Shown here: piece by piece, positions 1-5,905 of the stretch | How the letters are laid out: each line of letters opens with the position of its first letter | Numbering within the stretch: position 1 is the stretch's first letter | Assembly (NCBI GenBank): GCA_030705745.1 | Contig: JAUZPT010000017.1 | Location: 1 to 17,858 of the forward strand | DNA: 17,858 bases | Reading direction: 5' to 3' | Source: Bacillota bacterium | Lineage (GTDB): Bacteria; Bacillota; Bacilli; Bacillales; Cytobacillaceae | Notes under the pieces: model-generated | What the model was told of the DNA's origin: nothing | Database searches by the model: none | What the model saw: only the letters and a program-made list of their open reading frames with translations | Program-made: the position numbers and the translations under genes

Positions 1-435
1 CAAAGCATAGACCTTGAGTTCAATAGCGAACAACAGGATGAGGATGGATCAGGATCTCCAGTTGAAGATGTAATATCAATTGAGGCCTATAAAAATAAAT
101 CGGAGCAAGAGCAGCGCAGGGAGGAAATCTTCCGTTTACAAACTCTTTTAGCTGAGTACGATATGAGCTTTAAGGATTTGGTTGAAAATTCTCCAAAGCA
201 TTCTGATGCTCGAAAAAATGCAATACTTGCAGCCAAGCTCTTAGTTGACAATGAAGAGCTGAAAAACATATTACTGACCAAAAAAAGACTGCCAATTAAG
301 CAATTGGAACAGCTTGTGGAAGTAAGCCGAAAAACGCTGGAACGTAACCGTAAATATATAATTGCCATAGCGCTTGTGCTGACAAATGATTTTCTATATA
401 TGAAGGATTATCTGAAGGGGGTGTTAGAAGAATGA
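1..435 (+). CDS. sigI: RNA polymerase sigma factor SigI, C-terminal part (5' end outside window)
   Basis: The frame is open from base 1 to the TGA at 433-435 (144 codons visible), so this is the end of a gene that starts upstream. SigI is an alternative sigma factor for heat and envelope stress, held inactive by membrane-bound RsgI. Family members are about 250 residues, so roughly the last 55-60% is visible. An acidic linker (QQDEDGSG) is followed by a helical region with EQRREEIFRLQ, then a C-terminal helix-turn-helix around KQLEQLVEVSRKTLERNRKYI, the likely -35-recognition region. The stop overlaps the start of the next gene as ATGA, which is translational coupling to its anti-sigma factor. 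An internal ATG at 163 is not the true start, because conserved coding continues upstream. The promoter is outside the window. Identity rests on these motifs plus the RsgI partner. Confidence 0.93.
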   Translation, partial: QSIDLEFNSEQQDEDGSGSPVEDVISIEAYKNKSEQEQRREEIFRLQTLLAEYDMSFKDLVENSPKHSDARKNAILAAKLLVDNEELKNILLTKKRLPIKQLEQLVEVSRKTLERNRKYIIAIALVLTNDFLYMKDYLKGVLEE

Positions 436-1604
436 AAAAAGGTATCGTGATGGAAATAGATGATGTTTTTCTAACATTACTGACCCCGGAGGGTGAGTTT
501 TTACGCGCCCGAAAAAATAAAAATATGTATGTGATTGGCGAGGAAATCCTATTTTTCCCTGTGGTTGCTGAAGAACCGAGTGAAAAATTTGCGTGGCTTC
601 GTAACCTTCTGAAAAAGAAGCGCTTTGCTTCAGCTGCTCTTGTTTTATTGTTTCTTTCAGCAACCTTCCTGCCCCTCTATCATAGTAATCATGCATATGC
701 ATATATGTCGATCGATGTGAACCCAAGCATTGAGCTTGGAGTCAATAACAAGATGGAAGTCATTGAAGCCACTGCTTATAATAAGGACGGAAAAAATATT
801 TTGGCTAAAATTGGCGGCTGGGAGAAAAAAGACTTGGCTGCTCTTACAGAAACGATTTTAGAAGAGATAAAAAAACAAGGCTATTTAAAATCTCATCATT
901 TAGTGGTCATTTCCACCGTTAGAACACAAAAAAGCGAGAAAACTGCGGACTCAATGCTTGCCGAGAACCTAAAGGAAATAAAATCTGCCGTTCGAAATGA
1001 CCAGTTAGATTTGAAACTTGTAGAAGGCACTGAAAAAGATTTGAAAAAAGCCCATAAATTAGGGATTACCGCAGGAAAATACAAAGTAAAAGAATTAAAG
1101 GAGAAAAAGCATAGCATACATCTTGGAGGCCAGTCTGATTCAGATGGAGCAGATACTTCACTATCATCTCCTAAAAAAGATAAAATTCATGTGCAAAAAA
1201 GTACAATACATCCCATGAAAAACGATGATGTGAAAATGGGACATGACAAGGCACTTTTAAATGATGATTCGAAGCAAAAACATTTGTTGAAAAAAGAAGA
1301 TACAAAAGAAAAAAAGAAAGCAAAACAACCAAATTTCTCGGACAGGGAAAATGGGAAGAAAAAACAAAAAAACGAAGAAAACCGCATTAAAAAGAAACCT
1401 CACAACAAAGAGAATCAAAAAGAAAACCATATCGTCCATTCGAATCAAAAAGAACATCAAAATCATCGCCAACATGAAAAACATGATGGATTAAACGACC
1501 ATGAGAAAAATGGGCATGGAGGACACAATAATCTGGATGGCCATGAAAAGGGTAATGAAAAGGGAAATGAAAGAGGTAATGGAAAAGGTAATGGTAATCA
1601 TTAA
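432..1604 (+). CDS. rsgI: Anti-sigma-I factor RsgI, with a basic/His-rich low-complexity tail
   Basis: 390 aa. RsgI binds and silences SigI at the membrane; in known systems regulated proteolysis releases the sigma factor. Residues 1-55 form the cytoplasmic sigma-binding domain (MKKGIVMEIDD, then VIGEEILFFPV). A basic stop (KKKR, 61-64) is followed by one membrane helix at about 65-83. The extracytoplasmic part has the conserved segment YMSIDVNPSIELGVN (91-105). Its Asn97-Pro98 bond corresponds to the autocleavage site reported for clostridial RsgI proteins (recalled, not shown here). A mixed alpha/beta domain runs to about residue 225. Residues 226-390 are low complexity, rich in Lys, His, Asn, Asp and Glu, and end in Gly-Asn repeats. 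The start ATG overlaps the sigI stop. The terminator at 1611-1635 ends the operon. The tail is the unusual part and may be an extracellular sensor or wall/metal contact (inference). Confidence 0.92.
   Translation: MKKGIVMEIDDVFLTLLTPEGEFLRARKNKNMYVIGEEILFFPVVAEEPSEKFAWLRNLLKKKRFASAALVLLFLSATFLPLYHSNHAYAYMSIDVNPSIELGVNNKMEVIEATAYNKDGKNILAKIGGWEKKDLAALTETILEEIKKQGYLKSHHLVVISTVRTQKSEKTADSMLAENLKEIKSAVRNDQLDLKLVEGTEKDLKKAHKLGITAGKYKVKELKEKKHSIHLGGQSDSDGADTSLSSPKKDKIHVQKSTIHPMKNDDVKMGHDKALLNDDSKQKHLLKKEDTKEKKKAKQPNFSDRENGKKKQKNEENRIKKKPHNKENQKENHIVHSNQKEHQNHRQHEKHDGLNDHEKNGHGGHNNLDGHEKGNEKGNERGNGKGNGNH
1551..1598 (+). repeat. Tandem 12-bp repeat encoding Gly-Asn-x-x at the RsgI C-terminus
   Basis: Four consecutive 12-base units (1551-1562, 1563-1574, 1575-1586, 1587-1598) of the form GGTAATGAAAAG, differing by a few bases. 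They encode GNEK, GNER, GNGK and GNGN. Such in-frame repeats can change copy number by slippage and so vary the length of the tail between strains. Confidence 0.8.
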
Positions 1605-1610
1605 TTAAGA

Positions 1611-1635
1611 AAGTCCGGCGTTTGCCGGACTTTTT
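1611..1635 (+). terminator. Rho-independent terminator after rsgI
   Basis: A perfect 9-bp stem (1611-1619 AAGTCCGGC with 1624-1632 GCCGGACTT), a 4-base loop and a following T run, seven bases after the rsgI stop. On the other strand it could weakly terminate sspD, whose stop is at 1657, but the T tail there is interrupted. Confidence 0.92.
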
Positions 1636-1656
1636 GCCATTTATATTCAATTAAGT

Positions 1657-1854
1657 TTATTGGTTTTTTCCTGATAATTGTGCTTGAGCTTGTTGAACAA
1701 GTCTCTTCGTAATCTCTCCACCTACTGATCCGTTTGCTCTTGCTGCTGTATCTGAACCCAACTGAACGCCAAATTCCTGGGCTATTTCATATTTAACTTG
1801 ATCCAAATATTGGTCAATACCTGGGACAAGTAATTTATTGCTGCTTCTTGCCAT
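1657..1854 (-). CDS. sspD: Alpha/beta-type small acid-soluble spore protein (SspD-like)
   Basis: 65 aa. Alpha/beta SASPs coat DNA in the spore, protect it from UV and heat, and are degraded at germination by the protease GPR. The start is the ATG at 1854 in [12 protein letters not shown], because a strong AAAGGAGATG site lies just upstream. An ATG three codons earlier overlaps that site, and longer upstream extensions are not family-like. Conserved blocks visible are [15 protein letters not shown] (21-35), with the GPR cleavage site expected between Glu23 and Ile24, and [16 protein letters not shown] (38-53), the DNA-binding core. Its place next to sigI-rsgI matches sspD in B. subtilis (recalled), which supports the symbol. 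Family confidence is very high; the choice among sspA-D paralogues is less certain. Confidence 0.95.
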   Translation of the reverse strand: MARSSNKLLVPGIDQYLDQVKYEIAQEFGVQLGSDTAARANGSVGGEITKRLVQQAQAQLSGKNQ

Positions 1855-1879
1855 GATTTTCATCTCCTTTTTCTTCATT

Positions 1880-1899
1880 ACAGAGAGTAATATCTCTGT
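1880..1899 (-). other. Hairpin in the sspD leader
   Basis: A perfect 7-bp inverted repeat (ACAGAGA at 1880-1886 with TCTCTGT at 1893-1899, 6-base loop) lies between the candidate promoter and the ribosome binding site. It would form a short hairpin near the 5' end of the sspD mRNA, possibly stabilising it. Confidence 0.4.
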
Positions 1900-1901
1900 A
1901 G

Positions 1902-1931
1902 TACTATTTTTAGTCACTACTCCGAATTTCA
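1902..1931 (-). promoter_or_regulatory. Candidate sigma-G promoter of sspD
   Basis: On the minus strand a TGAAAT -35 (1926-1931) is separated by 17 bp from an AATAGTA -10 (1902-1908). This resembles the sigma-G pattern TGAATA/CATACTA, the forespore factor known to drive alpha/beta SASP genes. The match is partial. Confidence 0.5.
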
Positions 1932-1965
1932 TAAGTGGTAATTCTTTGCGGAGATGGAAGCATTA

Positions 1966-2319
1966 CTAATCCTTCCCATGGCTCACATCCTTTGTAGGGT
2001 GCATGAATGGAAATGCATTCGGCTGCTTTTTTCGCTCAAGCAAATCGGTGTTTTCAGCAGTATTCCAGCCGATATCATTTGTAGGATGAACCCATTGGTC
2101 GCCGGTCATCACCGAGGGATCTGTTTCTTTTGACCAATTCTCTAAAGGGGAATTAGCCGATACATATTTACTGTCTCCAATCGTCACATCATATTGGTTT
2201 TTAAAAGGGGGTTGCATTTCAATTCCTGTACCTTTAAAACTTGGAGAATTTATTTGGTGTGGAAGTGTTCCATCCATCGTTACAGTATCTTCAAGCACTT
2301 TTCTTTCATTAGCCATCAT
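1966..2319 (-). CDS. DUF3905-like small hypothetical protein
   Basis: 117 aa if the ATG at 2319 is used. The next codon is also ATG (2316), and both are served by the AAAGGAG at about 2325-2331. A GTG at 2325 overlaps that site and is rejected. No signal peptide or membrane segment is visible; the protein is polar and rich in Asn, Asp, Pro and Trp. The striking block is DPSVMTGDQWVHPTNDIGWN at residues 68-87 (counted from the first Met), preceded by NQYDVTIGDSKYVSANSPLENW. I associate this box with DUF3905, a family of unknown function in Bacillus-type spore formers (from memory). It lies 111 bp upstream of sspD on the same strand, which hints at sporulation-linked expression, but no convincing promoter was found. 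No enzymatic motif is apparent. Confidence 0.82.
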   Translation of the reverse strand: MMANERKVLEDTVTMDGTLPHQINSPSFKGTGIEMQPPFKNQYDVTIGDSKYVSANSPLENWSKETDPSVMTGDQWVHPTNDIGWNTAENTDLLERKKQPNAFPFMHPTKDVSHGKD

Positions 2320-2452
2320 AATCACTCCTTTTGTTTATAGTTTGAATTGAAGCCGAATTTATGACTGGTAATGCATTAAAAATCGAAACAACGACCAAGA
2401 ATGAAGAACACTAAAAGAACAAAGAATAAAGCAAACAATGAAAGGAGGCTAC

Positions 2453-2620
2453 ATGAAAATGGCAAAACGAAAAGCGGAAAAAAACGCGGTGGAAAAGTAC
2501 AGTAAAACACCTGTAAAAAATATCCAGGAAGCAGAATTTTCTGCTGAATTCGCGAACGGGGAATCAAAAATGAAAGGCGCGAACAGGAATTCCAAATTAG
2601 GTAAAAAGGGAAGGTCTTAA
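2453..2620 (+). CDS. Small basic hypothetical protein with AEFSAEF motif
   Basis: 55 aa starting MKMAKRKAEK. The ATG at 2453 is preferred because a textbook AAAGGAGG (2440-2447) lies 5 bases upstream. An in-frame ATG at 2438 would contain that site. The ATG at 2459 (MAKRK) is also possible. The protein is strongly basic at both ends, with no Cys and no membrane segment. The core is NIQEAEFSAEFANGES at residues 24-39. The F-x-x-E-F-A pattern recalls the GPR-cleaved repeat of gamma-type SASPs, but the similarity is only a few residues and I do not assign the family. Its stop overlaps the next start as TAATG, and the next protein carries a matching AEFSVEF. It lies between spore-related genes. 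Function unknown; a minor spore protein is one hypothesis. Confidence 0.72.
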   Translation: MKMAKRKAEKNAVEKYSKTPVKNIQEAEFSAEFANGESKMKGANRNSKLGKKGRS

Positions 2621-2751
2621 TGGTGGAGTATAAAAAAAAACCACGAACCGTTTCCGACGCGGAGTTCAGCGTTGAATTTGGTGAGGTAAACGGCAAAAAA
2701 TTGACTGATTTTCCCCTCAAACGTAAAGAAAAGAAGAATAATATGAAATGA
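2620..2751 (+). CDS. 43-aa basic hypothetical protein, paralogous AEFSVEF motif
   Basis: Starts at the ATG overlapping the previous stop (TAATG) and ends at TGA 2749-2751. It begins MVEYKKKPRTVSDAEFSVEF, continues GEVNGKKLTDFPLKRK and ends in a Lys/Asn tail. The core AEFSVEFGE aligns with AEFSAEFAN in the upstream product, and both proteins have basic flanks. The pair therefore looks like a divergent duplication, or two parts of one co-translated system. There is no separate strong ribosome binding site (only AAGGGAAGG, 2606-2614), so translation is probably coupled to the upstream gene. A terminator follows within two bases of the stop. Below usual gene-calling length. Support is the overlap, the shared motif and the terminator; function is unknown. 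Confidence 0.66.
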   Translation: MVEYKKKPRTVSDAEFSVEFGEVNGKKLTDFPLKRKEKKNNMK

Positions 2752-2752
2752 A

Positions 2753-2779
2753 AAAAAGCCGGTATTTCACCGGCTTTTT
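2753..2779. terminator. Bidirectional terminator between convergent genes
   Basis: A perfect 11-bp stem (2753-2763 AAAAAGCCGGT with 2769-2779 ACCGGCTTTTT) and a 5-base loop. The A run on one side and T run on the other let it serve both the small plus-strand pair and the radical SAM gene converging from the other side (stop at 2788). Confidence 0.92.
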
Positions 2780-2787
2780 AGGACGTT

Positions 2788-4530
2788 TTAATAAACAAAC
2801 GAAAAGATCGACGTTCCTTCCCCAGCAGGGTCAAAATAAGAAATTAAGCAAGTTTTACCTCTCTTTATTTCTCCTGATTTCAAGTAAACAGATAAATCAA
2901 AAGAAAGTGAATCGATCATCGTGTGTTTGTACAATTCCTTTTCATTTAATCCTAAGGCGCAATAGCCTGTTCCAGCAATCTCTGGATTGAGCAGGAGCTG
3001 TTGATAGAGACGGGTTCTATCATCTTTATCAAAACTTGTTTCCCACCAAGGTTTTCGCGGTTTGTATTTTTGATTGTTAAAGTAGTCGTACTTCATTAAG
3101 CTTTCTACGATATCAAGATCTAAAATGTTTTTATCTAATAAAAACGCATGCAAGCGCCGGAACAAGTCTTCAAGCTGGTGGCCGATCCGAGACCAACCAC
3201 TTAAATCCCAATATGCACCAAATTCCTGGAAAAAATCGAATGGTGAAGGGAAAACCATTGTGACCAAATACTCAATTGTAGTATTCATTCGATGATCATT
3301 CCAATATTTCTCCAAAACATCTTCCACTTGTTTGATTTTGATAATATCCGCAAAAGGAAGTACATTATTTCCTAAAATTTCATATGGAGAATGATCCATA
3401 TACGAATAGCCGTAATTCTCAGCCCGGAGTCGAAGGCCTGTTCCGCGAAGCATTTTCAGGAAGCCGAGCTGCAGTTCTTCAGGGCGCAATGCAAATACAT
3501 CATTAAATGTCTGTTTGAAGGATTGATAATCTTCTTCGGGAAGCCCCGCAATTAAATCCAAATGCTGATCGATTTTCCCTCCATCTTTCACCATCGTCAC
3601 AGTCCGTGTCAACTTGCTGAAATTTTGCTTCCTCATAACAAGTTCATTGGTGTAATCATTTGTCGATTGAACTCCGATCTCGAAGCGGAAAAGACCAACA
3701 GGTGCCTCATTATTTAGAAATTCAATGACTTCGGGCCTCATAATATCAGCCGTAATTTCAAATTGAAAAACTGTTCCGGGCAGATGTTCGTCAATTAAAA
3801 AACGGAACATTTCCATCGCATAGCTTCTGCTAATATTAAACGTCCTGTCGACAAATTTAATCGTTTTTGCTCCGTTTGCCATTAAAAAGCGAATATCTTC
3901 CTTGATTTTTTCACGGTCAAAATAGCGAACGCCTACTTCGATAGAGGATAGGCAGAACTGGCAGCTGAAAGGACAGCCTCTGCTTGTTTCAACATACGTT
4001 ACCCGCTTCCCTAATTGGGAAAGGTCCTCTTCAAAGCGATAAGGAGATGGTATTGCCTTAAGGTCAAGCTTGTTCATTTGTGGAGTGGCGATAATTCTTT
4101 CTTCTTTACGAAAAGCAATGCCTGGAACGTTCTCAAGATTTCCATCATTGCTCATTTCACTCAATAACTGTTTAAACGTTTCTTCTCCCTCACCGATGAC
4201 AATGACATCGACTTCAGGTATTTTCTCCATCCAATCTGTTGTATCGTAACTGACTTCAGGGCCTCCAAGTACGATTTGAATTGAAGGATCGATTTTTTTC
4301 AGGATTTGGATGACCTTTATTGTTTCTTCAATATTCCAAATGTAACAGCTGAACCCGATGATTTCCGGTTTTTGCTGAATGAGATCTGTAACGATATTCA
4401 TGACTGGATCTTTAATCGTATATTCTTTTAAATGTATCGGAAATTCCGGTGCGGCATACGCCTTTAAGTAGCGGATGGCAAGATTTGTATGGATATATTT
4501 TGCATTTAACGTTGTAAGAATGATATTCAT
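2788..4530 (-). CDS. B12-binding-domain radical SAM protein (DUF4080 type)
   Basis: 580 aa; the ATG at 4530 has AAAGGAG 7 bases upstream. Residues 1-125 form a Rossmann-like cobalamin-binding type domain (IIGFSCYIWN, then IVLGGPEVSYD and VIVIGEGEETFKQLL). The classical DxHxxG histidine motif is not evident. The radical SAM core starts at about 175 with YVETSRGCPFSCQFCLSS; Cys186, Cys190 and Cys193 form the CxxxCxxC that binds the 4Fe-4S cluster. A TIM-barrel region follows (KFVDRTFNISRSYAMEMFRF; FRFEIGVQST; DLIAGLPEED). The remaining ~190 residues (WWETSFDKDDR, GYCALGLNEKEL) match my memory of DUF4080. Proteins with this layout include methyltransferases and ring-modifying enzymes; the substrate here is unknown. 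It is a single-gene unit divergent from the oxidoreductase pair. General class is confident, reaction is not. Confidence 0.9.
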   Translation of the reverse strand: MNIILTTLNAKYIHTNLAIRYLKAYAAPEFPIHLKEYTIKDPVMNIVTDLIQQKPEIIGFSCYIWNIEETIKVIQILKKIDPSIQIVLGGPEVSYDTTDWMEKIPEVDVIVIGEGEETFKQLLSEMSNDGNLENVPGIAFRKEERIIATPQMNKLDLKAIPSPYRFEEDLSQLGKRVTYVETSRGCPFSCQFCLSSIEVGVRYFDREKIKEDIRFLMANGAKTIKFVDRTFNISRSYAMEMFRFLIDEHLPGTVFQFEITADIMRPEVIEFLNNEAPVGLFRFEIGVQSTNDYTNELVMRKQNFSKLTRTVTMVKDGGKIDQHLDLIAGLPEEDYQSFKQTFNDVFALRPEELQLGFLKMLRGTGLRLRAENYGYSYMDHSPYEILGNNVLPFADIIKIKQVEDVLEKYWNDHRMNTTIEYLVTMVFPSPFDFFQEFGAYWDLSGWSRIGHQLEDLFRRLHAFLLDKNILDLDIVESLMKYDYFNNQKYKPRKPWWETSFDKDDRTRLYQQLLLNPEIAGTGYCALGLNEKELYKHTMIDSLSFDLSVYLKSGEIKRGKTCLISYFDPAGEGTSIFSFVY

Positions 4531-4891
4531 AATGAACTCCTTTAGTTGAATGAAGGCAATTATACATTATAACCTTTATTTTTAAAAAAATAAATAGAAC
4601 TCCACCCTTAAAGAGCATGGAATCGAAGGTATGAGAGTTAATTCTATGGCAATAGCAAAGGAAGGGATTAACTTTTTATATACTGTTATATAACATATTT
4701 TAATCTGTTATATAAAAATGTAACCGATTGTAAGTCTGTAAAATAAACGATATTTTAACAAATTGATTTTGTGTTATAAAAAATTATTGTGAAAAATGAT
4801 ATTTGTCACAGCGTGAAAATTTACAATATCCTACAATATCACTAAGAAAGTTTTTTATATGAATTATTGCATGAAAATGGGGAGGGAAATT
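4531..4891. other. 361-bp AT-rich divergent intergenic region with repeats
   Basis: No gene is seen here. On the minus side two TATAAT hexamers (4559-4564 and 4566-4571) could be -10 boxes for the radical SAM gene, but no good -35 is visible. A CTGTTATATAA element occurs twice (4683-4693 and 4705-4715), 22 bp apart, or about two helical turns. The first copy contains the palindrome GTTATATAAC. TACAATATC is directly repeated at 4822-4830 and 4832-4840, each containing a TACAAT -10-like hexamer, and TCACAGCGTGA (4806-4816) is an imperfect dyad. These suggest transcription factor sites for the divergent oxidoreductase operon. AGTTAAT/ATTAACT (4636-4642 and 4667-4673) is a weak inverted repeat. 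No standard sigma-A promoter with proper spacing was found for the plus strand. Confidence 0.6.
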
Positions 4892-5905
4892 ATGTCGATT
4901 TTACCAAACAAAAATGAACTTGGATTTTTTGAAATACGCCTTGAATCCATTGGCGGTTTAGGTGCTAATCTGGCAGGAAAAATGCTTGCGGAAGCAGGAG
5001 TGTTAAGCCTTGGGTTGAATGGTTCCAACTTTTCATCGTATGGATCAGAAAAAAAGGGCTCTCCAGTAAAAAGCTTTGTCCGTTTCTGCGAAGCGGATGT
5101 AGAAATCAGAGATCATAGTCCAATCGAGCAGCCTCATGTAATCGGAGTATTCCATGAAGCCCTATATAAAACGGTTGATGTTGTGAGCGGCTTGAACGCA
5201 GATGGGATCGTTTTGGTCAATTCCACAAGGGATTTTGATGAAATTAAAACAGATTTACACCTTCCTTATGGAACGCTGGCAATTGTTGATGCCTTGACGA
5301 TTGCCGTGGAAGAAAAAACAAAAGTTAATACGGCAATGCTAGGTGCACTGTTCCGTATTTGTGAATTTTTGGATCCTGAAGCGATGAGAAATGTTATTCG
5401 AAAAACGTTTGAAAAGAAATATCCACATTTTGTGGAACCGAATATTCGCACCTTTAACCGTGGGTATGCTGAAGTTCAATTCAAGACGTTTGAGGTTCCT
5501 GAAGGAGCAGAAGGAAAAAGCTTCGTTCGTCCTCTGCCACTGTTGGGCTATAATACACAGGAAATTGGTGGAGTCATGACGGCTCAAGCCAACAGCATAT
5601 TGAAAGATTTAAGTGGTTCAAGACAAGGATTTTTACCAAAGCTGGAAAGTGAAAAATGCATTCACTGTGCTGCATGCGATACGGTTTGTCCAGATTTTTG
5701 TTTTGTTTGGGAAGCAGGAGAAGACAAACGCGGCCGAAAACAAATGTTCTTGAAAGGTATCGATTATCAATATTGCAAAGGTTGCTTAAAATGTGTGGAA
5801 GCTTGCCCTACCGATGCGCTTAGTGATCTCCGTGAAATGATTGGTTATGCGGACGATAATCGTGTAAGACAAAACTTTCCGTACGTGGCAGGAGGAATTT
5901 CTTAA
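4892..5905 (+). CDS. 2-oxoacid:ferredoxin oxidoreductase, fused gamma-delta subunit
   Basis: 337 aa. The start at ATG 4892 (MSILPNKNELGFFEIRLE) is chosen because GGGAGGG lies 5 bases upstream; an in-frame ATG at 4859 has no such site. Residues 10-200 are the gamma domain of the pyruvate/ketoisovalerate oxidoreductase family, with FEIRLESIGGLGANLAGKML (13-32) and an acidic dimer region. Residues 250-310 are a delta-like ferredoxin domain. CIHCAACDTVC (256-266) and CKGCLKCVEAC (295-305) give CxxCxxCxxxC twice, enough for two 4Fe-4S clusters. These would pass electrons from the thiamine site of the partner to ferredoxin. The next gene starts within this stop codon (TAATG), so the two are co-translated. 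The substrate cannot be read from sequence: pyruvate, 2-oxoglutarate, branched-chain or aryl 2-oxoacids are possible. Confidence 0.9.
   Translation: MSILPNKNELGFFEIRLESIGGLGANLAGKMLAEAGVLSLGLNGSNFSSYGSEKKGSPVKSFVRFCEADVEIRDHSPIEQPHVIGVFHEALYKTVDVVSGLNADGIVLVNSTRDFDEIKTDLHLPYGTLAIVDALTIAVEEKTKVNTAMLGALFRICEFLDPEAMRNVIRKTFEKKYPHFVEPNIRTFNRGYAEVQFKTFEVPEGAEGKSFVRPLPLLGYNTQEIGGVMTAQANSILKDLSGSRQGFLPKLESEKCIHCAACDTVCPDFCFVWEAGEDKRGRKQMFLKGIDYQYCKGCLKCVEACPTDALSDLREMIGYADDNRVRQNFPYVAGGIS

Noticed and set aside
163..435. A separate 90-codon gene starting at the ATG at 163
   Set aside because: The frame is open and SigI-like from base 1, so this ATG is internal to the truncated sigI.
896..1650. Several minus-strand reading frames opposite rsgI
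   Set aside because: They are shadows of the Lys/Asn/His-rich plus-strand tail, giving Phe-rich nonsense without ribosome binding sites.
2748..2990. Plus-strand reading frame opposite the end of the radical SAM gene
   Set aside because: It starts inside the terminator hairpin, has no ribosome binding site and lies antisense to well-conserved coding sequence.
4636..4678. Terminator or small RNA formed by AGTTAAT/ATTAACT with a following T run
   Set aside because: The 7-bp AT-only stem around a 24-base loop is too weak to call.
4788..4810. TGTGA ... TCACA as an Fnr/CRP-type site
   Set aside because: The half-sites are 13 bp apart rather than 6, so they do not form the known operator.
4859..4891. 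Earlier start (ATG 4859) for the gamma-delta subunit
   Set aside because: No ribosome binding site precedes it, whereas GGGAGGG sits directly before ATG 4892.
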